A DNA stretch of 64,000 nt from Cervus elaphus (GCF_910594005.1 NC_057841.1:13811001-13875000), one strand, 5' to 3'; positions 34,796-46,076 are shown, counted from the stretch's first letter. Translations and numbers: made by a program. The notes: generated by a model from the sequence alone, not told the origin.

Positions 34796-35130
34796 TCTGG
34801 TAAGGTAGCAGGTCCTATTTCTAGGGTAAAGTGAGCGAACTAAGGCTGCTGAGTTCTGACTGGAGTATGTTTCTTTGACAGGATGACTTAGGCCATTGGG
34901 GCAGCTTCCATCTCGTAGGTCCCCATATACGTGAATTCACTGTGTCAGAAAGAAAAACGTGTACACGGATGGCCAAGTAACCACAGTTCAGAGATACAGC
35001 TCAGGGGCCGATGCCACATGCGCTCTGAGGACTGTGGTAATCAAGTGGAGCTGGAAACGAAGGTTTTTAGGCAGAACGTGTTTTAATCTCATTCTGACAG
35101 ATATTTCCTACTTTAAGCATATGATTGGAC
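34796..35130. other. Unassigned sequence before the long BovB
   Basis: Neither a gene nor a repeat is recognised. The exact left edge of the BovB is uncertain because no TSD matching its right flank is visible. Confidence 0.4.
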
Positions 35131-35520
35131 CTCGCAGAAGCGCGCCGGCTGCGACGGACCGCGCAGAAGCGCGGCCGTGAGGAGCTAGCCCTCGCCCAAG
35201 GTCAGAAGTAGCGACCAAGAGCACCAGGCTGCCACAGCGCAGGAGCAACCGCCGAGAGGAGCTTCCCCACGCCTGAGGTCAGGGGCGGCGGCCGAGAGAA
35301 ACTACCCCACGCCCGAGGTTAGGTGCCCCGCCTGAGAGGAGCTACCCCTCCTCCAAGGAGCTGCGGCTGTGCCGGCGCAGGAGGGCCGAGAGGACTACTC
35401 CACATTCAAGGTCAGGAGGGGCGGCCCTGAGAAGATATCCCTAGTCCAAGGTAAGGAGCAGCGGCCGCGCTTTACTGGAGCAGCCGTGAAGAGATACCCC
35501 ACGTCCAAGGTAAGAGAAAC
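35131..35520 (+). promoter_or_regulatory. BovB 5' region: GC-rich tandem units
   Basis: The only CpG-dense stretch in the window. About seven diverged units start near 35179, 35256, 35296, 35336, 35390, 35429 and 35488. Each resembles GAGGAGCTACCCCACGYCC followed by AAGGTMAG. By analogy with other LINEs this is the likely internal promoter, but nothing in the sequence proves promoter activity. Two units carry splice-donor-like CAAG|GTAAG (GT at 35451 and at 35510). Confidence 0.7.
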
Positions 35521-35644
35521 CCAAGCAAGACAGTAGGTGTTGCGAGAGGGCATCAGAGGGCAGACACACTGAAACCATAATCACAGAAAACTAGCCAATC
35601 TAATCACAGGACCACAGCCTTGTCTAACTCAGTGAAACTAGGCC

Positions 35645-38600
35645 ATGCCCTGTGGGGCCACCCAAGACGGTCAGGTCATGGTGGAGAGGTCTGACAGAAT
35701 GTGGTCCACTGGAGAAGGGAATGGCAAACCACTTCAGTATTCTTGCCTTGAGAACCCCATGAACAGTATGAGAAGGCAAAATGATAGGATACTGAAAGAG
35801 GAACTCCCCAGGTCGGTAGGTGCCCAATATGCTACTGGAGATCAGTGGAGAAATAACTCCAGAAAGAATGAAGGGATGGAGCCAAAGCAAAAACAATACC
35901 CAGTTGTGGATGTGACTGGTGATAGAAGCAAGGTCTGATGCTGTAAAGAGCAATATTGCATAGGGACCTGGAATGTTAGGTCCATGAATCAAGGCAAATT
36001 GGAAGTGGTCAAACAGGAGATGGCAAGAGTGAATGTTGACATTCTAGGAATCAGTGAAATCAAATGGACTGGAATGGGTGAGTTTAACTCAGATGACCAT
36101 TATATCTACTACTGTGGGCAGGAATCCCTTAGAAGAAATGGAGTAGCCATCATAGTAAAAAAAAGAGTCTGAAATGCAGTACTTGGATGCAATATCAAAA
36201 ACGACAGAATGATCTCTGTTCGTTTCCAAGGTAAACCATTCAATATCACAGTAATCTAAGCCTATGCCCCAACCAGTAATGCTGAAGAAGCCGAAGTTTA
36301 ACAGTTCTATGAAGACCTACAAGACCTTTTAGAGCTAACACCCCAAAAAGATGTCCTTTTCATTATAGGGGACTGGAATGCAGAAGTAGGAAGTCAAGAA
36401 ACACCTGGAGTAACAGGCAAATTTGGCCTTGGAGCACGGAATGAAGCAGGGCAAAGTCTAATAGAGTTTTACCAAGAGAACGCACTGGTCATAGCAAACA
36501 CCCTCTTCCAACAACACAAGAGAAGACTCTACACATGGACATCACCTGCTGGCCAACACTGAAATCAGATTGATTATATTCTTTGCAGCCAAAGATGGAG
36601 AAGCTCTATACAGTCAGCAAAAACAAGACCGGGAGCTGACTGTGGCTCAGATCATAAACTCCTTATTGTCAAATTCAGACTTAGACTGAAGAGAGTAGGA
36701 TAACCACTAGACCATTCAGGTATGACTTGAATCAAATCCCTTATGAATATACAGTGGAAGTGAGAAATAGATTTAAGGGACTAGATCTGATAGACAGAGA
36801 GACTGATGAACTATGGATGGAAGTTCATGACATTGTACAGGAGACAGGGAACAAGACCATCTCTATGGAAAAGAAATGTAAAAAGGCAAAATGGTTGTCT
36901 GAGGAGGCCTTACAAATAGCTGTGAAAAGAAGAGAAGCAAAAAGCAAAGGAGAAAAGGAAAGATATACCCATTTGAATGCAGAGTTCCAAAGAATAGCCA
37001 GGAGAGATAAGAAAGACTTCCTCAGCGATCAAGGCAAAGAAATAGAAGAAAACAACAGAATGGGAAAGCCTAGATATCTCTTCAAGAAAATTAGAGATAC
37101 AAAGGGAACATTTCATGCAAAAAATGGGCTCAATAAAGGACGGAAATGGTATGGACCTAACAGAAGCAGAAGATATTAAGAAGAGATGGCAAGAATACAC
37201 AGAAGAACTGTACAAAAAAAGATCTTCATGACCCAGATAATCACGATGGTGTGGTCACTCACTTAGAGCCAGACATCCTGGAATGTGAAGTCAAGAGGGC
37301 CTTAGAAAGCACCACTACAAACAAAGCTAGTGGATGTGATGGAATTCCAGTTGAGCTATTTCAAATCCTGAAAGATGATGCTGTGAAAGTGCTGCACTCA
37401 ATATGCCAGCAAATTTGGAAAACTCAGCAGTGGCCACAGGACTGGAAAAAGTCCATTTTCATTCCAATCTCTAAGAAAGACAATCCCAAAGAATGCTCAA
37501 ACTAACGCACAATTGCGCTCATCTCACACGCTAGTAAAGTAATGCTCAAAATTCTCCAAGCCAGGCTTCAGCAATATGTGAACTGTGAACTTCCAGATGT
37601 TCAAGCTGGTTTTAGAAAAGGCAGAGGAACCAGAGATCAAGCTGCCAATATCTGCTGGATCATTGAAAAAGCAAGGGAGTTCCAGAAAAACATCTATTTC
37701 TGCTTTATTGACTACACCAAAGCCTTCGACTGTGTGGATCACAATAAATTGTGGAAAATTCTGAAAGAGATGGGAATACCAGATCACCTGACCTGCCTCT
37801 TGAGAAACCTGTATGCAGGTCAGGAAGCAACAGTTAGAACTGGACATGGAACAAAAGACTGGTTCCATATAGCAAAAGGAGTACCTTAAGGCTGTATATT
37901 GTCACCCTGCTTATTTAACTTATATGCAGAGTACATCATGAGAAATGCTGGGCTGGATGAAGCACAAGCTGGAATCAAGATTGCCAGGAGAAATATCAAT
38001 AACCTCAGATATGCAGATGACACCACCCTTATGGCAAAAAGTAAAGAGGAACTAAAGAGCCTCTTGATGAAAGTGAAAGAGGAGAGTGAAAAAGTTGGCT
38101 TAAAGCTCAACATTCAGAAAACTAAGATCATGGCATCCGGTCCCATCACTTCATAGGAAATAGATGGGGAGACAGTGGAAACAGTGTCAGACTTTATATT
38201 TTGGGGCTCCAAAATCACTGCAGATGGTGATTGCAGCCATGAAATTAAAAGACGCTTACTCCTTGGAAGGAATGTTATGACCAACCTAGATAGCATATTA
38301 AAAAGCAGAGACATTACTTTGCCAACAAAGGTCCATCTGGTCAAGGCTATGGTTTCTCCAGTGGTCATGTATGGATGTGAGAGTTGACTGTGAAAAAAGC
38401 TGAGCGCCGAAAAATTGATGCTTTTGAACTGTGGTGTTGGAGAAGACTCTTGAGAGTCCCTTGGACTGCAAGGAGATCCAACCAGTCCATCCTGAAGGAG
38501 ATAAGTCCTGGGTGTTCATTGGCAGGACTGATGCTGAAGCTGAAACTCCAATCCTTTGGCCACCTCATGTGAAGAGTTGACTCATTGGAAAAGACCCTGA

Positions 38601-38779
38601 TGCTGGGAGGGATTGGGGGCAGGAGGAGAAGGGGACGACAGAGGATGAGATGGCTGGATGGCATCACCGACTCAATGGGCATGAGTTTGAGTAAACTTTG
38701 GGAGTTTGTGATGGACAGGGAAGCCTGGTGTGCTGCATATCAGGGGGTTGCAAAGAGTTGGACACGACTGAGCAACTGA
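35645..38779 (+). pseudogene. BovB ORF (endonuclease + reverse transcriptase), broken
   Basis: A relic of a single polyprotein. The endonuclease part has the words WNVRSMNQGK (from about 35968), SEIKWTG, GDWNA (about 36370) and SDHK (about 36645). The reverse transcriptase part has FIDYTKAFDCVDH (about 37703-37741) and YADD (38010-38021). Stops in the original frame lie at 35936 (TGA), 36170 (TGA), 36257 (TAA), 36299 (TAA), 36560 (TGA), 37503 (TAA), 37887 (TAA), 38154 (TAG) and 38570 (TGA). Frame changes lie near 36700 (one base lost), 37120 and 37215 (one gained each, in A-runs) and 38385 (one lost). It cannot make a full protein. Catalytic residues remain readable in fragments. Confidence 0.93.
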
Positions 38780-38790
38780 ACTGAACTATT

Positions 38791-40100
38791 TTTGTAAAGT
38801 TTCCTCAAACACTGTAAGGAACAAATATGTTGCATTGCACGGTTAAAATATGTAATGTTTGATTCTAACCCTGATTGTAGAACACCGCAGTTCTACAATC
38901 TTATTTCAGCTGAAAGGAAATGGGTTCTTCCTAATTCTCCTGTAAATTAAATACATTACTCTGAACAGTGAAAATTGCATTTCATTTATGACCTCACATG
39001 AGAAATTCTAGCACATAATTTCCTAAGTTTTTTATATTTATCAAGTTTCTTTTTGGTTTTCCTCTGCTTTGTACTCATAGAATCGAAGGGCTATTTAATC
39101 AATGATTTTTTTTTGTTTTTACATGAATCCTATGTCATATTATTCCAGGATATATTGGTTCGCATTTTTCCCGTTATTTCAAATCTTCATTCCCAAGGAG
39201 ATTGTTTGATTTTGTGAAACTCTTCGGTTTAGTTTATTTTTTGAATCTGATTCTGATGGAAAATTTTAACAAAACAAAATACTTGCATTTCAATAGTCAT
39301 TGCTAATTCCATGATGTGCTAATTCCATGTTGTTTTCAAGTGATTAACAGTTCCATTTTAATTCATAGTAATTATTAAAAATATGTTTTATTTTTCTTTT
39401 TTAGGATAAAATTTTACTTTAACAGCTTCTTGATGCCTATTTAGATAAACTACCTAAAATGACTAAGTAGAAAAATAGTGACTATTTGATTGATTCTGAA
39501 AAAATAGTGAAAAAGGCAAGAAGAGGAAGATTTGAATTATTATTTCTTCATGGCAGTTAATTCCAAATACATATTGTGTTTTCCCCACAGTTTTCATACA
39601 GAACTAAGACAACTGGTATAAACTAAACATCAGTCAATCTGTGAATGATTTGGCTATTATGCAAAACTTTCTTCTGAAATTTTAAATCAGATTAATTGAA
39701 AAAATACAAAACAAGCTCAGTCAAGAGTCTTCTTGGGTATTAAATGATACAAAATTAATTCAAATTAATTTTAAGAAATGTAATTTTGGTTCATGTAACT
39801 GGTTGGTATCAGGTCAGAGAATTAAGGCTTAACATGAAGACAGTCTCTTTCATTATTTGTGTCTGATTTTCCTGGATCAGCTTTGCTCTTTGACAATTCT
39901 CCCTTCACAGTTGTTACCAGCAACTGCAGTTTTAGATAATTTTATGGTTAAGAATCCTAGAATACAAAGCAAGCCTTTTTCTGTATAACTCCAGACAACT
40001 TTCTGGAGTTGATTCTAAATGGACTGGCATACATCATATAACCACTGAAATAAAATGTAATAAATGGCTTAGCATGTGCCTAGCACATGGCATTTTAGTC
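38791..40100. other. AT-rich stretch with one perfect hairpin
   Basis: No gene is seen. A hairpin lies at 38873-38900. A MIR or L2 3' scrap may lie at 40045-40100 (GCTTAGCATGTGCCTAGCAC). Confidence 0.5.
38873..38900. repeat. Perfect 11-bp hairpin, 6-nt loop
   Basis: GATTGTAGAAC at 38873-38883 and GTTCTACAATC at 38890-38900 flank the loop ACCGCA. Confidence 0.85.
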
Positions 40101-40146
40101 TTAAACATTGTTGGTAAATTGGTGTAGTGCTGTGGGCGGCAATATG

Positions 40147-40345
40147 GAAAGTGAAAGTGAAAGTCGCTCAGTCGTGTCCGACTCTTTGTGACCCCACGGA
40201 TTATGCAGTCCCTGGAGTTCTCCAGGCCAGAATACTGGAGTGGTAGCCCTTCCCTTCTCCAGGGGATCTTCCCAATGCAAGGATCGAACCCAGGTCTCCC
40301 ACATTGCAGGGGGATTCTTTACCAGCTGAGCCACCAGGGAAGCCC
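40147..40345 (-). mobile_element. Bov-tA SINE with GAAAGTGAAAGT tail
   Basis: Antisense, tail AAAGTGAAAGTGAAAGTCGC on the left, head GAGCCACCAGGGAAGCCC on the right. The flanks CAATATGG and CCTTATGG suggest a decayed TSD in the L1. Confidence 0.92.
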
Positions 40346-40590
40346 AACCTTATGGAGGTTCCTGCCAAAATGATAGTAAAAGTAGAATATTTTCCTCAAA
40401 AAGAAAATAAAACTAGAACTACCATTTGACCCAGTGATCCAACTCTTTAGTATACAGCCAAAGGAAAAGATACGCTATCAAAGAGATATGTGCATACCCA
40501 TGTTCATTAAAGCACTATTTACAGTCAGCAAATACATGAACAACTGGTGTCTACCAAGTGATGAATTAATAAAAAAGCTGGGATATATAT

Positions 40591-40848
40591 CCATGCAGCC
40601 ATCCCTCAGAATCCAAGAAGGATTGGTCCAGGTCCCATCTTTGATACAAAAATCCACACATGCTCAAGCCCTATTGTTGGCCCTCAGGATCCACATGTTC
40701 CTCATCCATGGAGCCAACCAACTGGATAGCATCAGCATTCAGATATGCAACTTGCAGAGATGGGGAGCCAATTGAATATTTATTGAAAAATCTGGAAATA
40801 AGTGCACTTCTACAGTTCAAACCCATGTTGTTAAAGGGTCAACTGTAC
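40591..40848. mobile_element. Tigger/pogo-like DNA transposon remnant inside L1
   Basis: It begins CAGCCATCCCTCAGAATCC (from 40596) and ends AAAGGGTCAACTGTA. The two ends fit the inverted terminal repeats of Tigger-type elements (CAGTTGACCCTT class). The L1 flanks GGATATATA and TATTCAGCC rejoin without it. Only about 250 bp remain, so it is non-autonomous. The subfamily is not certain. Confidence 0.7.
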
Positions 40849-41308
40849 ATATATTCAGCCTTGAGAAAGAAGGGAATCCTGCCATTTGTGACAATGTGGA
40901 TGGAACTTGAGGGTATTACGCTAAGTGAGAGAAGTAAGACAGAGAAGGACAAATACTGCATGGTGTCACTTATATGTGGAATCCAAACAAAAACAAAGAA
41001 AAAATCAACATCATAGACTCATAGAAACCAAACAGAAAAGTGGTTGCCAAGGGCTGGCTGGGAATTGGGAAATAGGACATAGTTGATTAAAGGGTATGAA
41101 CTTCCCTGTAAGGGGAAAAAGATCTGAGGATCTAATGTATAACACAGTGACTGTAGTTAGTAACACTGAATTGAATACTATATTTGAAATTTACTAAGAG
41201 AACAAAACTTAAATGTTCTGACAAAAAAAAAGAAAAAAGTGAGGGGATGAACGTGTTAACTCAGTGTGGGGGAATCTTTTCACAACGTATGCATTTAAAT
41301 GCACAGAT

Positions 41309-41330
41309 ACACACACACACACACACACAC
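41309..41330. repeat. (CA)n microsatellite
   Basis: Eleven CA units at the end of the L1 relic. Confidence 0.95.
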
Positions 41331-41343
41331 TTGTATAGTATAT

Positions 41344-41563
41344 GTTGTTGTTTAGTCGCTAAGTAGTGTCTGACTCTTTGCGACCCCATGGACTGTAGCC
41401 CACCAGGCTCCTCTGTCCATGGGATTTTCCAGGCAAGAAAACTGGAGTGGGTTGCCATTTCCTCCTCCAAGGCATCTTTTCAACCCAGGGATTGAACCCA
41501 AATCTCCTGCGTCTTCTGCATTGGCAGGCAGATTCTTTACCACTGAGCCACTTGGGAAGCCCA
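41344..41563 (-). mobile_element. Bov-tA SINE
   Basis: A full antisense copy from GTTGTTTAGTCGC to CACTTGGGAAGCCC. TSD TATAGTATAT lies at 41334-41343 and 41564-41573. Confidence 0.94.
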
Positions 41564-41620
41564 TATAGTATATATATTATAATATCTATATATATTATAT
41601 ATAATATCTATATACACAAT
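41564..41620. repeat. TA-rich self-complementary patch
   Basis: Repeated ATATCTATATATATTATATA-type words. It can fold on itself. Confidence 0.8.
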
Positions 41621-44250
41621 TATTATTACTCATAAACACATAAATTAATAGGATTGGAAATCAAATTACATAGACTGAGAAGGGGGAAAGGGTCATTACC
41701 AAATGAAAAAAAGTTCTTTTGTTGTCAGAAAAAGAGACTCAAGAATGCAAAGCAACAGATGTATTTCAGTCTTATGTATATATCCTTCAATTATTACATA
41801 AAATGACATTCAAAAATAATTATATGTATGCACATATATTTACACATAGGCAGCGGACATAAAAGTATATAATATTTAGCATTTTTATTCTTTAGGTAAG
41901 ACAGGACATTTTACCTTCAAAACCATTAGAACACCATAAAATGGTCGTAGGTGTTTAACCAACTCTTTGTTAATACTCAATGAACTACAGTTGCAATTTT
42001 AAAAATTATATCCCTCTTGTGCTTTATAATTGCAGTGCTCAGAAGCTGCTGTCTGTGCTCAGTGAGAAAATTGACCAGTGGCCATAGACTGACCTCTGAC
42101 CTCTGTCAACAACAGTCTATGCATGACTGCCTCTAAGTTCGTAAATTAGAGTGTCCGTGAGCAGCCCTCAGCCATCATAGGCAGATACAGGTGAATCCCA
42201 AAGTTGAATGGATATGCTCTTATTTCATTTTCAAAAATATGGTAATAGGAATGCACTTGGATAAAATATATTAGAGATTTAAAACCAGATCACTAAACTA
42301 ACACTTAATGATAAATTGCATGCTAAGAATGCCACATATAATCCTGTTTATCCTTTTGTCATTTTCAAAGAATATAGACTTGCATTTTGATGAGATACAT
42401 TAATTCAATTAAATTAAGATTTATTTTAAGCAAACAGTTTAAAAACTACCTCTAATAGAGCACCTAATCATTTATACTAATTCCTTCTCAAATGTAAAGA
42501 ATTCACAGGGGAAATTATTAAATGTAGAGCAAGACAATATTCTTTTTAATTTGTACAATTTAGATAATATAAAATCAATGACAAACTATATAAAGGTGTA
42601 AAAAATCATATTGGAGTGCTAGTAAGTTTTCAAGCAATTAGAATGATGTATTTTGTGAAAATTATGCTTAATTTTCAATTATTTGCCCTCATGGAACATA
42701 TCTTATATGCAATAATAGTGCAATATGGAATACAAAACAGAAAGCATGACAATAAACTAAGAGCTGAAAGAAACTTACAATAATACCATTAGTTTTTTTT
42801 TTAAGACATGTCGATTTTTCCTCAAGGCAGAGAATTTGGACAGGCATACATGCAGTCAGAGTTCAAACTGTCAAAGAAACAATCCCATGTTCAATGACAA
42901 CAACGTAGGAAAAGAAATAGCAAAAGCGGTAATGTAGCCGGCAGTTTGAGTCTTATATTGAGGCTTACTGAAAATGGTGAGGAAAAATACCTTCTCCATA
43001 CTCAGCTTATGTTACCTCTCTTCCACATACTCTTCTCGATTTGTGCAGGGGGTGGATTTCAGATGTTCATATTTAGAAATCACCATTTTTTTTTTGTTTG
43101 GTTAGTGTGGACAGAGTTTTATAAGATGTAAAAGTTGAACTAAAGATTTTCTCTAGAGTAGGAATGGGAGGCAGAACTTGCCTAAATCATGCAATTCTTA
43201 CTTGTTTTTTTTTTAAATTAACCTGTTAGTGATTTATTCTAACTCATTGTTATCTATATACTACTAGCTTTTACCTTTAGAGAGAAAAGTCTATTATGGA
43301 CATATGAACACATTGCTATTCAAATATGTAAATGTAGAACTAACTTTTTCATAACATCTTCAATAGTGTGTATTTGAATAATTTTTTTGGCAGTTTCATG
43401 CTGGTGATTTTTCTTTTTTAAAAATGCAAGCCACTGATTTTTTAAGAAACACTTTTAGACCAAAAGTTGCATATTAATATTGCACACAAACAATTTTATT
43501 AAAATACAGCCTGAGACACAATATGTGATTGTTCAGTCTCTAACTGAGAGAAAGTGATAAGGATAGCCTTTTGAGATTGTGTGACTCATGTTACAGGTTT
43601 GTCTTATTCACACACATGAAGTCTGTAAAGCCCAAAATTAATCCCTGAGGCATGTTAATGTGCTTCTTTGACAACTCTTATTAACTATAACAAGGTATTT
43701 AAATTGCAGATACGCTGCTGGGTGAATATTCAAAAGGCACTTGACAGCGCTACACCAGAATACCAGATGCTCCGTACAGAACGTTCCTTGTTTTATTTTG
43801 TGATTTATGAAAGATTGGCTTAGTTTTCTATTTTCCTGGCATTAGAGAGAGGAAAAGAAGGGAGGAGGGAAGAATAGGAAGTCACTGAGATGTCAAGAGT
43901 CAATCATATGTCAGACACTTTATCTTCTTCCCCTCAAAACTGTGACATGAACACAGATATTCATGCCTCTCATTTCATCTTTGCTCCTACTGCTTGAACT
44001 TGTCTCTTTTTTTTTGGCCCCACCTGACTTTTCAAGGTGGAATTTTCTGATTTTCTAGTCTTTCCATGACACTATCGATTGACAGTAAGTTGCTAGAATA
44101 TAGGTATATTTCTCTTTCCTTATTTTACTTAATTTGAATGTTAATTAAATAACTTGGCTTCAGTCTTTAAAAAAAACTGGTATTGTTTTTGCTTTGCTCA
44201 GAAGGAAATGGTTTACACCCCTTGGGCCTTAGGATATTTTTGATAATCAT
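41621..44250. other. 2.6-kb stretch without SINEs
   Basis: No gene or repeat is recognised. It holds a perfect DR1 motif at 42090-42102, a CpG-retaining patch at 43700-43790 and a GA-rich patch at 43845-43880. Confidence 0.5.
42090..42102 (-). promoter_or_regulatory. Perfect DR1 nuclear-receptor motif (candidate)
   Basis: The minus strand reads AGGTCA G AGGTCA, the exact direct repeat with one spacer bound by PPAR/RXR, HNF4 and COUP-TF class receptors. One 13-base match is weak evidence of function by itself. Confidence 0.4.
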
Positions 44251-44261
44251 TATAAGGTGAT

Positions 44262-44482
44262 CGGGGGCTTCCTAGGTGGTGCCAGTGGAAAAGAACCCAC
44301 CCGCCAATGCAGGAGACGTAAGCGACGCGGGTTGGATCCCTGGGTCAGGAAGATGCCCTGGAGGAGGGCATGGCAACCCACTCAATTATTCTTGCCTGGA
44401 GAATCCCATGAACAGAGGAGCCTGGCAGTTTACAGTCCATAGAGTCACAAAGAGTCAGACACTACTGAAGCGACTTAGCACA
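44262..44482 (+). mobile_element. Bov-tA SINE
   Basis: A full sense copy from GGGGGCTTCCTAGGTGG to the tail GCGACTTAGCACA. TSD TATAAGGTGAT lies at 44251-44261 and 44483-44493. Confidence 0.95.
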
Positions 44483-44659
44483 TATAAGGTGATTGATTTT
44501 TTTCCTGAAGCAGCAAAGTAAGTTTTAGTAGTTGAGTGATTCCCCAGAGATTAAGGAGGATACCTGTTTTTCTGTCCTATCACAAACTCTGAACACAGAT
44601 CTATCCCCTGCCCCCCATTACTTGAACAGGAAGCCACAGCAGAATACCATGAAATAACT

Positions 44660-44865
44660 ATGAATGTCAGAGTTTGATAGACTTGGTCTTAAGCCCACTT
44701 CCATCTCTTCTTGGTCTGCATACACTACCTACTCACAACCTCAGATTTCTCTCTCATAATTAACAGAACATTGCCTCTTCTCGAGGTTGACAGAAAAATT
44801 AAATTGCTAATATGAACTTGAAATGAGTTGACATTACATTAAAAAAGAACAGGGCTTGACATCTA
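44660..44865 (+). mobile_element. MIR SINE relic
   Basis: The order AGAGTTTGATAGACTTGG, CCCACTTCCATCTCTTCTTGG, CAACCTCAGATTTCTCTC and ACAGGGCTTGACA follows the MIR consensus from memory. Divergence is high. Confidence 0.55.
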
Positions 44866-45304
44866 TCATTTGGTTATAATATTTTATGATTATATCAATC
44901 TTTCCCAACTACCTATTTTTTAAAACTTAGCTTTTTTTTTATTCATGTAGGGACTAGAAATATGGGGATAGTGAAGGAAACTGAAAAAGGAAACTCAAGA
45001 GATTACACATAGATATTGAGTGACTATTCCATTCACACAAACTGCCACATTAAGGATTAGCAAAGTTATGTCTATGCACAATTGAATATCAGTCCTTGCT
45101 GACCTGGTTCCCTTGACTAACTTGTCACCCCACCCTCTGCCTTCATCAGTCTGTGCCCAGCACTTCAGTCATAACAATCCAAAGCTGCACTTCTATGCTA
45201 CAAGAAGGCTCCTTTTGTACATAAATCCAAATATTGCAAAATTTTCTTAAACCCTCCCATTTGTAATATGGACTCTGAAGCTTTCTAATCCATTATACTT
45301 CTTT
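44866..45304. other. No gene or repeat recognised
   Basis: Unremarkable AT-rich sequence. Confidence 0.5.
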
Positions 45305-45916
45305 TTTCATATATTTGAATATTTGCAGTAAAATACATATAATATAAAACTTGAATTTGAGCCATTATTAAGTATATCATTCAGTGACATTGGTTGCAAG
45401 CACCATAATTATTTCCATGCTGTTTCATCTCCCCAGACAGAGACTCTAAGGCCATTTTGTTCATTTCCCCTCACCCTAGCCCCTGGTAATATTTATTTTA
45501 TGTTCTCTCTATATGGGTCTCCACATTCTAAATATTAATATTTTAATGTAAGTGGAATCATACAATGTTTGTCCTTTTGTGTCTAGCCTATTTCATCTAG
45601 CATGATGCTTTTGTGGTCCATGCATGAGGTAGCCTGCATGAGAACTTCATCACTTTTTTATGGTTGGATGATATTTCATTGCATGTACATACCATGTGTT
45701 AGTTTTCCAGGCTGCTATAACAAAAGGCAACAAACTGGGTGGCTTAAACAACAGAAATTTGTTGCATAAAATTTCTGGGTTCTGGGAGTCCATAATGAAC
45801 AGTCAGTGGGTTGGTTCCTTCTAAAGACTATGAGGAAAGATCCACTCCAGCCTCCTCTCCTTGGCTCACAGATGGTCATCATCTCCTTTTGCCTGTTTAT
45901 AGCGTCCCCCTCTCTG

Positions 45917-46076
45917 TATTGTTGGACTGCAGCACACCAGGCTTCCCTGTCCTCCACTGTCTCCTGGAGTTTGCTCAAATTCATGGCCGTTGAGTTGGTG
46001 ATGTCATCCAACCATCTCATCCTCTGCTGCCCTCTTATCCTTTTGCTTTCAATCTTTCCTAGCATCAGGGTCTTTT
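45917..46076 (-). mobile_element. BovB internal fragment inside the LTR
   Basis: An antisense 160-bp piece from near the BovB 3' end (GACTGCAGCACACCAGGC to AGCATCAGGGTCTTTT). The terminal 50 bp or so of BovB are absent on the left, although an 8-bp direct repeat, CCTCTCTG, flanks the piece (45909-45916 and 46077-46084). Confidence 0.85.

Larger units (their letters stand above)
35131..38788 (+). mobile_element. Near full-length BovB (RTE-clade) LINE, inactive
   Basis: The longest BovB here, about 3.66 kb. In order it holds a GC-rich tandem 5' region, a segment matching the first half of the BovA SINE (35710-35766), an apurinic-type endonuclease domain, a reverse transcriptase with YADD, and the 3' end with a short CTGAACTGAACT tail. 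BovB-type enzymes nick target DNA and copy RNA back into it, and are thought to copy the BovA-tailed SINEs too. At least ten stops or frame changes disable this copy. No convincing TSD is visible. Confidence 0.93.
40101..41300 (+). mobile_element. L1 relic (end of ORF2 and 3' UTR), split twice
   Basis: Sense matches in order: AACTAGAACTACCATTTGACCC, TATTCAGCCTTGAGAAAGAAG, ACTTATATGTGGAATCC, then GATCTGAGGATCTAATGTATAAC and TTAAATGTTCTGAC. A SINE (40147) and a Tigger-like element (40591) interrupt it. Confidence 0.85.

Noticed and set aside
35131..35520. CpG island of a gene promoter
   Set aside because: The CpG-rich block is the tandem 5' region of the long BovB. No host exon follows it.
36727..37179. 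150-codon basic frame as a host gene
   Set aside because: It is the BovB segment between endonuclease and reverse transcriptase, bounded by frame changes on both sides. A related segment recurs at 63469-64000.
38873..38900. Intrinsic transcription terminator
   Set aside because: Hairpin-plus-T terminators are bacterial. The only following sequence is TTATTTC, and the setting is a mammalian genome.
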